Source: Combretum micranthum
Taxonomy: Eukaryota > Streptophyta > Magnoliopsida > Myrtales > Combretaceae
NCBI GenBank assembly: GCA_024138025.1
Contig: JAMXBD010002234.1
Location: 157,766 to 221,765 of the forward strand
Reading direction: 5' to 3'
Length of the DNA stretch: 64,000 nucleotides
The notes under the pieces were generated by a model that worked only from the letters and a program-made list of their open reading frames with translations, ran no database searches and was not told the DNA's origin. Made by a program: the position numbers and the translations under genes. Positions 12,606-25,544 of this stretch are shown in pieces (positions within the stretch are counted from its first letter, which is position 1; each line of letters opens with the position of its first letter).

Positions 12606-13059
12606 CAAAGGGAAAAAAATATTAACTCCCACGTTTTTTACTTTGCCATAATATGCCCTGAACAAACTGAACTAAGCCTTAATGCTTATAAGTTTGTCCA
12701 TTTAATATTTATTTAAGCTTTACTGCCCAGGTCCAACATGAATTCACTCTAGTTAGGCTCTATTAGAGTAAGCCGGAGTTCAAATTAATTTATAAAAGTA
12801 GCCCATAACATTATAAATTGACTAATATCTTCATAAAAGCCTAAAAGATTTTTTTTTTTTTTTTTTTTATATATTTGAAAGATAAGGTTTTCTAAACTTT
12901 TCTAATTTTTAAATTTAAATTTTTATTTTTAATATCTTTTTATTTTTTATATTATTTTTGTTAATTTTAACTATATATTTTTTATTTTCATAATTTTTAA
13001 ATATCTCTATTTTTTTTTTTATATTTTAAGGCGAGGGAAAAAATAGGGCGTTGACAACA

Positions 13060-13797
13060 CTTAATGGACTTTCAAGTTCTAAAGGAAATGAGTGATTAAG
13101 ATACCTATAGCATAAAGTGGTAATTAATGTGAGTGGTTGTTACTGGTGTCCTTAGTCTTTCTTGGGCTGATGGGACATTAAGGATGAGTTCCTTTACTAG
13201 GTTCATTCAAACCCAATGGAAGGGCATAAATCTTCATCATGTTTGGATTTTGGGTTACCAAGCTTGTAATTGAGCAGATGTTTGCCAATAATTTGTTTGT
13301 TACTTGCTTGATATGTGGTGTATTTGGTCTCTTCACTAAGCCGTGATATTTGCTCACACTCCTATAGCTTTTTCAGGATACTCCTTCAACCATGGCTTGT
13401 GTCTTCTCATAATTTTGCACCGGTAAGGATCTAAAGCTAAAAGAAACTCGGGTTTTAGCAGGAAGTTATTAGAGAAGATATAGTAGATATTATAGAAATG
13501 CTTTTATGTTTCTGAGACTTTAATTTGCATAAATGGTTTGTAATAATTTAGTTGCTCGACGATGATGTAGTTTTATTTTATCTGTTATGATGTGACTTAT
13601 ATATATACATCATTTCTTTTCAAGCAACCAAAGATCTTGTTTTGTAAGACATTTTCCTTGGAGTAGCTAGATACATCTTACACATTTGATCCTCTCTGAT
13701 GTTGATCTAATATAATGGTGATGTTAGTTTGCCTTCATAAGTGTCATGTTACTACTATGGTACCCTCTGGGGCGTAACAAACGTTTGGTGTTACAGC
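13060..13797 (+). repeat. Probable gypsy LTR, 3' part
   Basis: Contains GCTCACACTCCTATAG with TTTTTCAGGATACTCC (about 13355-13385), a block typical of Ty3/gypsy LTR 3' regions, and ends GGTGTTACA at about 13797. A decayed gag follows downstream in the same orientation. The 5' boundary is not determined and no standard PBS is visible. Confidence 0.4.
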
Positions 13798-15580
13798 TAG
13801 CAGGTTGCAAGTAGAAGAAAAATGGATATGTGTAAGAACACAAGGAACATAAAACAATGGTGATACTCATAGAAATCAACTAAGGTAATAACTGCATGAA
13901 GAATAGTAGAATGGGTTGATTTAGGAGCCTAAAATAAAATTTGTACGATTATAATTAATCATGCAATTTTATTTATAGTGCAGACTAGTCAACCTACATG
14001 TTTGGTCAAATGGGAGACCTTTTGCATGCTAGAGTTAGAGAATTTGACATATTACAAGAGAAGAATGAGAGTTCTAGTTGAGGACTTAGCATTGAGTAGG
14101 ATCACTAAAGAGTCGGATGAGATTTTTAGCACTTAGAAGAAAGGGTTAAACTCGTTATTTAAAGAGTGGTTATTCTTGATAGAAAGAGCTTTTTCCAAGC
14201 CAAGCATTCCATTTAAAGTGATTTACAGGCTTCAGAGGTATGTAGGAAAAATTGGAGCTACACTAAAAATTGATGATATCATGTTTATTGTATCTAAAAA
14301 ATCACATAAGCCAATTACCCAGATTTCGAGCTTTAAGAACATATTAGGAATGGAAGTATTTATGCTCACGATGTTAGGAATGATCATATAGGAGCCAAAG
14401 ACATTGATCCATTCACTAATGATAAGATGATGGAGTATATCATTAGTTAGCAATTCCCTAGAGAAGTCTTGTTGACTAGACCACCCATTGTCCCAAAAGG
14501 AGAACCGGAACAAATACACTGCACCAACTCTTTTGTTGAAAAGGTGAACAAGTTAACGTGCCCTATGGAGTTACAACCCTAAGGTCTAGAACTTAGGATA
14601 CATAAAATATATATATATATATATATATGATAGAGGTGGAGTTAGAGGAGAATGACATCAAGATAAAGCAAGAGCTAGTAGAAGATGTATCATATGCCCA
14701 GCAAATGGCTGATATAATGAATTTTGCTCAACAAGTGTTAAGACTACTATTTGGTGTTTGGAAAGGAACAACCCATGGTGGATGGTTAAGTTAAGAAGAG
14801 GGTAGCCCCTATCACAAAAGGAGTGAAAATCAAGACAACGGATCTAAATGAAGTGCCCCATCAAGAAAATGCTCAAGAGACAGATATAAGTGTATATGAT
14901 TCTAATAGCATAGATGAGTATCCTAGGTTAGATCCAAAGGACAAGGGTAAAAGAATGTTGTATCTTGAACCATGAAGGAGGAAGATATGGAAGGAAAAAG
15001 AATGAGAAGTTTAGAAAAATTATGATAGAAATAGTTTTAGGAGAACTAATGGCTTAGTAAACTAGTGTAGTGCACATTTTGGCTATGTAAATAGAAGCAC
15101 TAAACATGTGTACCCATGACTACTATGATGTTTGGAATATGAACTACTCCATGCATATGTAAAATATGAACTATTGTATGGTAGTAATAAAAGTATCTAT
15201 AATGTGAATCGTTGTGTGCACCATGAGATATAATTAGTTATGCATGATACTAAGATTAATGAATGGAACATAACTATTTCAAATAAAAACTCACATTAAG
15301 AAATGTGCTTCATGTTGATAGAATTCCTAGAACAAAGGTTGAAACTACTTGAGTAAGAAATGAACAAGCACAAGGAGATCCAACTGAAATATGTTAGCAC
15401 CACCTCATGATCACTTAGAAACTATATTGTTCGTAATAAAACAACAAAATGCTCTGATTTTGTAGGCATTGCAAGGTAGGCAAGCACCCCATGTAGTTCC
15501 CTTCTAGTTGAAGCACTAGTCATGCCTCAAGCACCACCAAGAGGGCTAGGGAATTGTACTGCACAAGTTTAACCCTCAGT
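13798..15580 (+). other. Decayed internal region of gypsy element, unassigned
   Basis: Lies between the probable LTR and the recognisable gag. It has short open stretches on the + strand but no domain I can name. It may be a leader or an extra 5' ORF. An (AT)n microsatellite is at about 14609-14627. Confidence 0.3.
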
Positions 15581-15589
15581 CTTTGGACA

Positions 15590-16290
15590 TATGGAACATG
15601 AACAACCTGTTGAATCTACTACTAAGGTGCAAGGACCATCGCTACCTAAGCATGAATTACCACCACCACCACCACCACATAGACCCCAAAGAAACATGTT
15701 ACTTGAATTTATCAAATGTAATAGATATTTTGAAGGGTTATCTGGTAAACCAAAAGTCGAAGATTGGCTATAGCCTAGATCGAAAGATAATTTGATGCTT
15801 TCTACGTACCCAAAGCATTAAAAGTGCCTTATGGGTCATATTTGTTGCATTTAAGAGCAAGAATGTGGTGGGATTCTAAGTGAAGAAGTCTGCCACAACT
15901 AGTGACATGGGAGGTATTCAAACAGAAATTTCTAAAAGGAACATTTCCTAGGTGATTTGAAGCCAAAGTACAATGTTGATCTCATGAATTTGTCTTAAGA
16001 AAGAAAGACGGTTGACGTATATGAGCATGAGTCTGGATGTATACAAAGACAACGATGAGCTAAAAAGGTAAACTTTCCTGGTTGGATTAGAGCCATACAT
16101 TTAAAGGAGGCTCGTAAAATTTGAGATTACTGATTTTACTACCTTAGTAGAAAAAGCATGAGTCATTGAGTGTGCTAGAGATATAAGGTGGAAAGGTACA
16201 AGAAAAGATGAAAAAACCTTTGGTAAAAGAACTTATGACAACCCAAGAACAAGCTCTAGTCCTAAAAAGAGGAATTTCTTTAACATTAAA
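15590..16290 (+). pseudogene. Ty3/gypsy gag, heavily decayed
   Basis: Retrotransposon gag domain broken by many stops and frameshifts. Order seen across frames: a proline/histidine-rich lead-in, LLEF.KCNRYFEG (about 15695-15735), RMWWDSK (about 15865), TWEVFKQKFLKGTFPR (about 15907-15952), VDVYEHESG (about 16013-16040), then a tail of charged residues with ARDIR-like sequence. Known: the WW and W-E-x-F-KxxFLxxxFP motifs are hallmarks of the plant gypsy gag core, which forms the virus-like particle. No zinc knuckle, protease or polymerase follows before the element is lost at about 16300. Too decayed to assign a lineage. Confidence 0.6.
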
Positions 16291-16299
16291 ACATTAAAA

Positions 16300-17098
16300 A
16301 AAAAAAAAAGAAATGAAGAAAGTTCACATGAACTCCAAGATTGATCATATTAAGTCTTCAAGTCAATAATATATATATATATATATATATCTACACATCT
16401 TTCTATTAATATGCTAGAGAGTATAGTATCTTAATTTTGCAGCTACCAATGTTTTGTTCGTATCTATATATGCTTAGCTCTGTTAGGTAAGGTTATACAT
16501 AAATAACTAAATAAGATACGAAGAGTTCCAAATCAAAGAGAAGAGATAATAACCTATTAAGTTTTAGACACAAACAAAAAAAATAAAATTGTTACGCAAA
16601 CGCATAAGTGAAAATAATCTTTATTGTCATTTAATTTTAATTTTATAAAGTTTATAGGGTAATCAATATAATTTATTCTTTTTTTTTTCTTTTAAACAAT
16701 CATTATCATACTTCAAAAGCTACAATAGAAATCAAGTTATAGGTTCAATCACAAGAGCACAAGCTAGAATATTGCAAAATCTTACTTTCGGAGTTCTCAA
16801 TAAGAAATTGTAACCCCATGAAGCAAAATGGATTCCTTGTTATAGATTGCATAGTGATAGCACTCATATTAGACAAAAAATTTACTAGTTTTCTGTGTGG
16901 TAAATGATGGCAAGTCAGGTAAGTATATTTAAAGATCAAAAGTTGGTGAAAGTGAGTTACAACGGAACTTGTATTGGAAAGTGCGTTGGGTAGGGAAGAG
17001 GATGCAAAGGGAAAGTGATGAATGTTGATTATATGCTCCACACGAGTAAAGTAAAAGCATGTGTTTGGGGCCTTGTTTGAGTCATTTTCTCAGCTTTT
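16300..17098. other. Unassigned AT-rich sequence
   Basis: Contains poly-A (about 16296) and an (AT)n run (16369-16391). An open stretch on the minus strand (16745-17041) has no recognisable domain. Nothing else is supported. Confidence 0.4.
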
Positions 17099-17107
17099 GC
17101 TTCACAC

Positions 17108-17931
17108 CAATGGTGAATCCAGAAAAGTTATTCAGAAGGGGCAATGCTCATAAACAGATAAAATCAAAATAAAAATATATTATATTAAAAAATTACAATT
17201 GTCCTTGACAGTTTGCCATATTTTGAAATCGTTGTAAGATCTTTTCATCTTCAATACTACTAAATTCATCCTTGCTATATATGTCACCATACAATCATTC
17301 AACCGCTTATCTCCAATATGGTTACGTAATCGAGTCTTTATAATGTTCATAACAGAGAAGACAATTGTTTAGAAGAAATTTTTTTTTGAAAATGCCTCTC
17401 CATTACAGAAATTAAATTAAGGAAAATTGGTGTATAAGAAATAGAAAAAGAAAAGTAAACTTGAAAGATGGAAAAAAAAAAAAAAATCTCACGGATGAAG
17501 ATGGGTAGCAAAATAAACGTGCTAGAAATTTTGGTTGAACTGCTTAAGAGATGATTATCGTGAAAGAATTCTTAGTGTACCAGATAAAGATGGGAAGATT
17601 TAGGACTTTTGAAATTCTTTCGTCTTTATTAATTGTTTTTAATTAATTTAACAAATACAATAGAGTTTTAGAAAAATAAAAAAAATCAAATATAATAAAA
17701 TAAAGAGTCAATCTCTTTAAAACGTGGCATTAATTGTTTAGTACATTAAAAATTTTAATATCAAAATTAGTAAGAGTTGGAAAAGGAAACAAATATAATT
17801 AATGAAGGGGCAATTGAATAAAGTAAAAACTTAACTAGTGAAAGCAATTCCTTTCATGCATAATGTGTTTTTAAGGAAAATAAGAAATCGGCGGCAGTTG
17901 CCCCCAATACCCCCACAGTAAACCCGTCCCC
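17108..17931 (-). mobile_element. hAT element remnant with transposase 3' end
   Basis: Left end CAATGGTGAATCCAG and right end, read on the minus strand, CGGGGACGGGTTTACTG both fit the CAGKGGCGGA-type hAT terminus. Subterminal AAGGGGCAATG and GGCAGTTGCCCCC are also typical. Flanking direct repeats GCTTCACAC (17099-17107) and GCTTCACGC (17932-17940) fit an 8-bp hAT TSD with one mismatch. At 824 bp it keeps only the end of the transposase gene. Confidence 0.75.
17190..17372 (-). pseudogene. hAT transposase C-terminal dimerisation domain fragment
   Basis: Minus-strand translation gives FSVMNIIKTRLRNHIGDKRL and then LNDCMVTYIAR, ending near KIWQTVKDN. Known: this matches the conserved C-terminal dimerisation region (Pfam Dimer_Tnp_hAT) of hAT transposases, in particular the plant group annotated as TTF-type or MYM-type zinc-finger proteins, where FSxMNxxKTRLRNxxGDxxxNDCxVTYI is characteristic. 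A stop lies just upstream (before TIVFS). The N-terminal zinc finger and catalytic core are absent, so this cannot encode a working transposase. Confidence 0.75.
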
Positions 17932-17940
17932 GCTTCACGC

Positions 17941-18581
17941 TAGCAAACAGAAACCATAAAGATGATTGTGTAGAGCCAATTTCACTTATTTTTATCAGGG
18001 AACCCATTTCCTTCGTGCCTCATTGCTTCTACAATTTCATGTGAGGCCCGCATATTAACTGTAGATGTGGTTGTTGTTGTTCCATCATGCCAACCAATGT
18101 GTTTACAAATTGTACCAGCTAAATTGTCTCGATCCTAACATACTATGTTACCGCCACCATGGTGGAGGATTTTCATGCACAATCTCCTTTTATTTAGTTG
18201 GTTAATCATGATTTTGTTCTTTCTGAGTTATTCTAAAGAGGAAAAAAAAAAAAAAAGCAGTTAATAGAGAAAAGAATGCTATCAACTTCAAATAATGAAA
18301 CTAAACTACAAGATACAAAAATTTGCATCTATGAAGATTCTAATTTTATAATCCATAAAATTAAACAAAATTAAAAAACCCATTTATAAGGAATGATTTT
18401 CCACTTAAGTAATTGGGAATTAAAAGACCTTTTTCTAAATTCTTCTAAGGAATAAATCAATAAACTAAGAGGCAAGAAGGTTCTATAAGCCATACAATAG
18501 GGGGATGTACCATGGTTGACCTACTCCAAGGACAAGCGGTTAACCTCCAAACATAGACCATTTTGCCCATTCATGATTCAA
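17941..18581. other. Unassigned sequence
   Basis: AT-rich flanking DNA with a poly-A run at about 18240. No gene or repeat structure recognised. Confidence 0.4.
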
Positions 18582-18586
18582 CAACC
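18582..18586. repeat. Target site duplication CAACC, left
   Basis: Identical to 23202-23206. Confidence 0.88.
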
Positions 18587-18800
18587 TGATAAGATTAGTC
18601 AAACAATGTGATAAGACTAGTCAAACAATGTAATTAATATAATCAAATAATGTAATTAATATAAAGTCAAACAATATAATTAATATAGTGATATGAGAGA
18701 TATTCTAACAGTATATATATATAATCTATGTATGTACAAACAATATATTAAAAATAAAAAAATCTTTTCCAGAAATTGTTCTTCTCCTATATCTTCTTCA
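18587..18800 (+). repeat. Copia 5' LTR
   Basis: Starts TGATAAGATTAGTC and ends ATCTTCTTCA (TG...CA). It is 214 bp, with three to four copies of a GTCAAACAATGTAATTAATA-type motif. It has an extra 22-bp tandem duplication at its 5' end (18587-18608 and 18609-18630) and a short TATATA insertion, neither of which is in the 3' LTR. Confidence 0.9.
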
Positions 18801-18812
18801 TAGTATCAGAGC
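18801..18812 (+). other. Primer binding site (initiator tRNA-Met), copia
   Basis: TAGTATCAGAGC directly abuts the 5' LTR. It differs by one base from the usual TGGTATCAGAGC. Confidence 0.85.
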
Positions 18813-18882
18813 ATTAGTTGTGCTTTGCAAAAATTTACGTCATAGGTTCTTAATCCCTACCAAACTTTTTCTTTCCTTCCCA

Positions 18883-21800
18883 ATGGTAAACGAGGACTCT
18901 CCCATTATTATTTAAAACACTCAAGAACCCGCAAATCCATTAACTATGATTATAATTCACAACTCAATCAAACTCACCTCTACAAACTATCTCTCTTAGA
19001 ACCTAAATGGAAGCGATTCTAATCGACTATAACCTGCAGAAGTTCATTAATGGTTCTCATCCTTCTCATCCAACCACTATCACAATTAATAACACAATCC
19101 CTCCTAATCCAGCATATCAAACATGGCTAAGATAGGACAAACTTCTATTTGGCGCTCCTATAGGTACTCTTTCACCAAATATTATGCCACTTGTCACTCA
19201 ATAAAAAACTTCTCAAGTGGCATGGCAAACTTTCGCCAATACTTATGCTTGACCCTCTTGAGGACACATCATGCAACTCAAGGATAATCTAAAAAACATC
19301 ACTAAAGGCTCTCTTTCTATCACAAATTACATGCAAGCTATCAAAACTCATGCAGATGAGTTTGCTGCCCTTGGTAAAACTCTAGATCAAGAAGATTTGA
19401 TTGAAAAAGTCTTGGAAGGACTTGATGAAAATTATAAATCTGTAATAGATGTGGTAAATAGCCGTGACACTATCGTTTCCTTTGATGAATTACATGAAAA
19501 AACTCATCAACAAAGAGTTGGCTCTTCAAGATTTTCCAAGCTCCTCTATTCTACCAGCATCTGCACATCTCTCAAACATGCGCTCAAATCAGTGGTCTGT
19601 TCTCAACTGTCCTTCTCGGTCTGTTAATGGTTCATCTCAACAGTTTACCCCTATTGCAACACATTCCACCAGACCTGCTAACACTCGAGTATACTGCTTA
19701 GCCCAACCATTTCTTGGTAAATGCTAGTGGTGTTGTGCACAGGGACATGTTGTTTCACAATGCCCACTATTTTGCCAATAAAATCCTCATGCACAACCAC
19801 TACTTCGGCCTACCGCACCGGCTCAATCTTACGTTACACCTCCTTGGCAAGCACAAGCTCTTATCGCCAACTTAACCTCTTCTGGTCATCCATGGTTGCT
19901 TGATAGTGGTGCATCACACCATGTCACTATTGATCTCAACAATCTTGCTCTTCACAACATTTATGATGGCACATATGAGATTATGACTGATGATGGTTCT
20001 AGACTTTCTATGACACATACTGATTCAACATCTCTCAACACTCCATGTCACTCTTTTACACTTTCTAATGTTTTATGTGTTCCCACTATGAAACGCAATC
20101 CGATCTCCATTTCTCAATTTTGCAAGACCAATAATACCTTTATTGAATTGTTACCATCTTCTTTTCATGTGAAGGACCTATGCACGGGGGCAATACTTCT
20201 AAAGGGTCAAACTAAGGGTAGTATTTATGAATGGCCAACCTTTTCCTCACCATTGCTTGCTTTCTCCAGTATCAAAACTACTTTGCCTACATGGCATCAT
20301 AGGCTTGGTTATCCATATGTGTCCACTTTCAAGCATATTTTATCTTCAGCCAATTTAGATGTTTCTAGTTCTTTGAATCTTGAGTTCTATTGTAATTCTT
20401 GTTACTGCAATAAAAGTCATAAATTGCCTTTTCTTCTTCTTCACTCTTTACCTCTTTACCCCTTGAGGTTGTTTTTACTGATGTTTGGACGTTACCGGTT
20501 CAATCCATTAATAATTTTAAATATTACAATACATTTGTTGATCACTTCACAAAATACATCTGGTTATATCCTCTTAAGCGAAAATCTGATGTCCAAGATG
20601 TTTTCATTCAATACAAGGCTCTTGTTGAAAAGTTCTTTAATTGTTTAATTAAAACACTATATTCTGACATTGGAGGGGAGTGTCAAGCTTTATCATCCTT
20701 CTTAATAGTCAATGGTATTTCTTGTCTTACTTCTCTACCTCATACATCAGAACACAATGGGTACTCAGAATGTCGTCATCGACACATTATTGAAACAGGC
20801 CTCTCTCTATTATCTCATGCATCTATGCCTCTCATGTATTGGTCCTTTACTTTCACTACTATAGTTTATCTTATAAATCATCTCCTTACTCCTACCCTTC
20901 AAAATGTGTCTCCATTTTTCAAACTCTTTGGTACTGTTTCAAACTATGATAAACTTCATAGTTTTGGTTGTCTTTGTTATCCTTGGCTTCGTCCTTACAC
21001 CACTCACAAACTTAAATCCTATTCTTCTTCTTATGTTTTTGTTGGTTACTCCTCCACTCAAAGTGCATATCTTTTCTTCACATCTCTACAAATTGATTAT
21101 ATACATCTTGTCATGTCCGATTTGTTGAATTTGTTTTCCCTTTGCCACTTCTCAACCCTCTCTTCCTCGTGCCTCCTCTTCTACTATGTCCAAATGGTGT
21201 TCTATCACTCTTCCGCTTGCTGCTCGTTCTAGCTTTACCACATCTACCCTACCTGCCCTCACAGCTTTGTAACCCAATGCGGCTATTTATTTTTCCCCTT
21301 CATCTGCTATTGTTCCTCCACAATTTAGCCTCGATCCTCTATCATCTATTGAACTTAATCCTTCTTCAAACATACACAATTTCCCGTTCTCATCACCTAG
21401 AATTATCATGACTCGATCCAAACACAATATCTAAAAAGTATTCCAAAAGCTTAATCTCAATCTAAACTTCATCAACATATACTTGAACCCACCACCATCA
21501 GTCAAGCCATGAAGTATCCCAAGTGGCACAAAGCAACATCTGAGGAATTTGATGTTCTCATTCGTAATGGCACATGGGACCTTATTGCTCCTCATCTTAC
21601 CCCAAAACCTGGTAGGGTGTAAGTGGATTTTTTGCTCTAAATGCTTACCTCACGGTTCTGTTGATATGTACAAAGCAAGTTTAGTTGCCAAAGGCTGTCA
21701 TCAACAGCCTGGAGTTGGCTATACTGAAACATTAAGACCTGTCATCTAACCCACCACTATGTGCCTAGGTCTTAGTCTTGGAGATAGTAATGGCTAGTAC

Positions 21801-23057
21801 CTATGATAACTTGATGTCAATAATGCTTTTCTTTAAGGTACTCTTACAAAGGATATGTTTATGCCTCAACCACTAGGTTTCATTGATCATGATCCTCCTC
21901 ATCATGTGTATAAACTCCACAAAGCCATCTATGGTGTTAAATAGGCGCCTCGTGGTTGGTACCATGAACTATGCCAATTCCTTATCGATTATGGCTTCAC
22001 TAATTCATTGGCTGACACTTCCTTGTTCATCTTCAACAATCATGGCGTTCTCATTTATCACTTAGTCTATGTTGATAGCATCATTATCACTGGGAATAGC
22101 AAACAAGCTGTAAACAAGTTTATCTTACAACTTTCTCGTCGGTTCTTTATTAAGGATCTGGGCACGTTGAACTACTTTCTTAGTGTTGAAGTCATTCCTC
22201 ACGCTGATGGTATATTTCTAAGTCAAAGGAAGTACATTGCTGAACTTCTTCACAAAACTCATATGACTAGAGCTAAACCTGTCTCAATGCCTCTAGCTAT
22301 CCATCTACCAATTACCTTAAGTGCTAGTACATCCTTAACTGATCCTCAAGAGTATCGAATTGTTGTTGGGAGTCTCCAATATCTCTCTCTTATTCATCCA
22401 GATATTGCTTACATAGTAAATAAACTTTCTCAATTTATGCATTGCCCAACCACTGATCACTGGAATGCTGTTAAATGGCTTTTTTGGTATCTTTATGGCA
22501 CCTTGGATCATGGCATTACACTTCGTTGCATTTCTCCTCTTAATTTGCATGCCTTCTCTAATGCTGACTGAGCTGGTAACAAGGATGATTACACCTCCAC
22601 CAATGCTTACATCGTTTATCTTGGTCACAATCCTACCCTTTAGAGCTTTAAGAAACAACAAATAGTTGCTCATTCCTCCACTGAAGCTAAGTATCGTTCC
22701 ATTGTTGCTACGACTGCCGAACTCCGTGAGTTCTGCTCCCTCCTAACCGAACTTGATGTCACTCTTCTTCATTAACTAGTGATCTATTGTGATAATGTTG
22801 ATGCCACGAACCTTTGCTCCAATCCAGTATTTCACTCGCGCATGAAATATGTTACCCTTGACTATCATTTTATACGAGACCAAGTTCAAAACGGCTCACT
22901 TCGTGTCTCCCATATCTCGTCCTCAAATCAGCTCGCTGATGCACTTACGAAACCTCTTACTCGCTCTCAGTTCTACTCACTCAAGACCAAGATAGGACTC
23001 ACTCCGTCACTGTCTATCTTGCGGGGCATCATAAGACTAGTCAAACAATGTAATTAA
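18883..23057 (+). pseudogene. Copia gag-pol polyprotein, degenerate
   Basis: Domains in order: gag (from 18883; NSIKLTSTNYLS, then the intact stretch 19271-19540 with VLEGLDENYKSVI); zinc-knuckle remnant (about 19720-19765); protease with LLDSGASHH (about 19897-19925); gag-pre-integrase WHHRLGYP (about 20292); integrase (about 20440-21080; LYSDIGGEC, EHNGYSE); RT (about 21600-22100; WIFCSKC, YKASLVAKG, HKAIYGVK); RNase H (about 22550-22960; [18 protein letters not shown]). Known: copia polyproteins make a virus-like particle, mature it, copy RNA and integrate the cDNA. Odd: the RT catalytic box reads YVDS (22068-22079) instead of YVDD, and at least ten stops or shifts are present. The frame ends inside the 3' LTR. 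Confidence 0.9.
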
Positions 23058-23201
23058 TATAGTCAAATAATGTAATTAATATAGAGTCAAACAATGTAAT
23101 TAATATAGTGGTAGGAGAGATATTCCAATAGTATGTACAAACAAGATATTGAAAATAGAAAAACCTTTTCTAAAAATTGTTCTCTTCTTATATCTTCTTC
23201 A
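23029..23201 (+). repeat. Copia 3' LTR
   Basis: 173 bp; starts TCATAAGACTAGTC (TG changed to TC) and ends ATCTTCTTCA. Preceded by the purine-rich GCGGGGCA. Followed by the TSD CAACC (23202-23206). Confidence 0.88.
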
Positions 23202-24874
23202 CAACCTACCCTCTTTAACCATTAAACTCTATCTTCTTTTATTCCAATCTCACTTTTTGACTTTATTACTAACTATTGGATTCAAAATTTGTAAAACACC
23301 ACGATTAAACTACATACTTTGCAAAATTTCATTCTTAACAACATTTATTTACAATCCACTCATAACCTTATCATACCAATAACAACAAAAAAATCATTGT
23401 ACATTTTTGTTTACTTAATTTCTAACTTCCTCACAATGAGCATTGCATGATGCATTTCCGAAATTCTATGGCTCTTTTCAAATAACACCAATTTTTACTT
23501 TGTAATTTTGTACATAGGTTAGGAATTGTACTTACAAAAACTTGCAAAAACCAACATTTGTTCAACCACATCACTTTAGCCTTGATTTGTTAAATTCTTT
23601 TCATTAGAGCTAGACATCTCTAGAGACCAAATCCAAATCGGAACCTAGTTGACCCAATACCATTAGATCCATATTCAAGAATTGACATGAATGACCATGT
23701 CATACCTAGATGAGCACCCGTTGAGTCCTAGCTAGGTCACCAGTTGGGACTTGGATCACTATTAGGAAAAAAAAAAGAAAATTATAATATAAAAGGATTA
23801 TAAATAGACATAAAATAAAAACTAATAAAAATGTGTTTTTCCCAAAAAAAGTAACTAGAATTTATTATAAATACTATTTTCCACGTTAATAAAAATAAAT
23901 TATAATCTATCCATAGTATAAATAAAGGTCTAAAGCTTAGAATCATGACTTGGCAGATTTGGTCCTGTTTTAAATTCGATTATTCAGACTGTAAAGATGT
24001 GTAAAGCTTTATTAGAAGAAAACAATATAAAGAAAAAGAGCATCATATTAACTTTCATTTTAACGGGAAATTTAGGACATTCACATAAAAAACCGAAAGA
24101 TAGTGGCACCTATCGAAGGGAAAAGAAAGGGAATATTCCTTTTAGCAGCATCGTTCGAAACTGTTTGTTTGGAAATATAAAAGAGCCACTGGTCCATGAA
24201 GTTTGATTATTTTTGGATCCAATTCTACATCAATTACGAGGAATGGACTCCTCGTATTTGAAAAAGATCAGGACTAGTATCTCTATGTGTATATATATTT
24301 GAATCTAATCGATATCTTTATCTTATTTATATATGATTTGTTTTAATCTGTTTATGAATAAAAATATTGATTTTTTTATTTGTATATATTTATTGACAAA
24401 CAATCTATTTGAATACGTCTACATTTTGTTTGCATGCCAGCGAAATAAATGGACCCAATTCCTGAGCATTTTACTCCATCTACTAATTTCAAAAAGTTGA
24501 ATTACTTGGAGATAAGGATAAAAAGGTAAAGGACTAAACACAGGAGCAGGATATTAAAATGTGGATAATTTAAAAAATTAAAAGATAAGGATAAAGAAAT
24601 TATGGAAAAAATTATGGTAATTTTCCACTAGCAAATATAAATTTACTGGCCAGTTTGGACCCAAAATATAATACCATACTATAAGCATCTCAACTAATCC
24701 TACTTTGTCTTCTTATACAGGAATATTGATTTAATAGATAAATAAAGAAAGAAAGAAGAAAGTCTTGAAATGCACTCGATGTAGTGTGTATAAACACGTA
24801 TATACAACTCATTTGTATAAACGAAACAAACAAACTGGGTGCGTACATACGATATTATTTGCACGACCAGGCAG

Positions 24875-25009
24875 ATGGCGGCAACGGACGCCGCAAGACA
24901 ACGACATGAGTTTCGGGGAATGCATGGTAGGGATATTAATGTGCGCCAATACTTATGTAAGCTCTCTTCAATCTTTCTAAATATAGATATAGATACACAT
25001 AAAAATTAA
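24875..25009 (+). CDS. Hypothetical 44-codon ORF or exon
   Basis: Starts with ATG in strong plant context (GCAGATGGCGGCAACG), begins MAATDAARQRHEFRG and runs to a TAA at 25007-25009. A GTAAGC donor-like site at 24957 could make it the first exon of a spliced gene. It sits in a small GC-rich patch within AT-rich DNA. I do not recognise the protein, and it overlaps another open frame on the same strand. It could be a gene remnant or chance; no function is proposed. Confidence 0.2.
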   Translation: MAATDAARQRHEFRGMHGRDINVRQYLCKLSSIFLNIDIDTHKN

Positions 25010-25544
25010 AATATCATTATTATTTGTACTTTAATTAGATAAGTGCTAATAAATTGTCATGAAAATATAGATAATTTTGAACCTCAATTAGAATTTAGGT
25101 TAATAATTAAACTTAGGTGATTAAATTAAACAAATTATTTAAATTGTGGAAAAGAAAATTTAATAACCTGTCATAATTGGTTAATAAGTGGATTTAATTG
25201 AAATGAGATATCAATACATCAATTTCTTATTAAAACATTTCAAATACCTCAAATCATTATTACATTCCAAACTGAGCATACCTAAACTAAACTTCCATAT
25301 CTAATTTCTAGAAATTACAACTTATATCATTCTTATACACCCTCTCTCTTACCCCACCAACTTGCATAGAGAATCCATGGGTGAAAAAATTCCCAAATTC
25401 AAATCCCATACATTCCCTTATCAATATTGTACCAAAATTGTAAGCGTATACCCCCCAAATTCTCTTCAATCTTTTACCTATATTGATACCCTTATTATTA
25501 TTTTTTTTAATTCCTATTTCAATTAAATTATAGGTAACATTGGC

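Larger units (their letters stand above)
18587..23201 (+). mobile_element. Full-length Ty1/copia element, Ale-like, coding-defective
   Basis: Complete 4.6 kb element with short LTRs (18587-18800; 23029-23201), an initiator-Met tRNA primer site, gag, protease, integrase, RT and RNase H in copia order, and 5-bp target duplications CAACC (18582-18586, 23202-23206). Short LTRs and compact size suit the Ale/Retrofit lineage (inference). Many stops and frameshifts make it non-autonomous. Confidence 0.9.
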
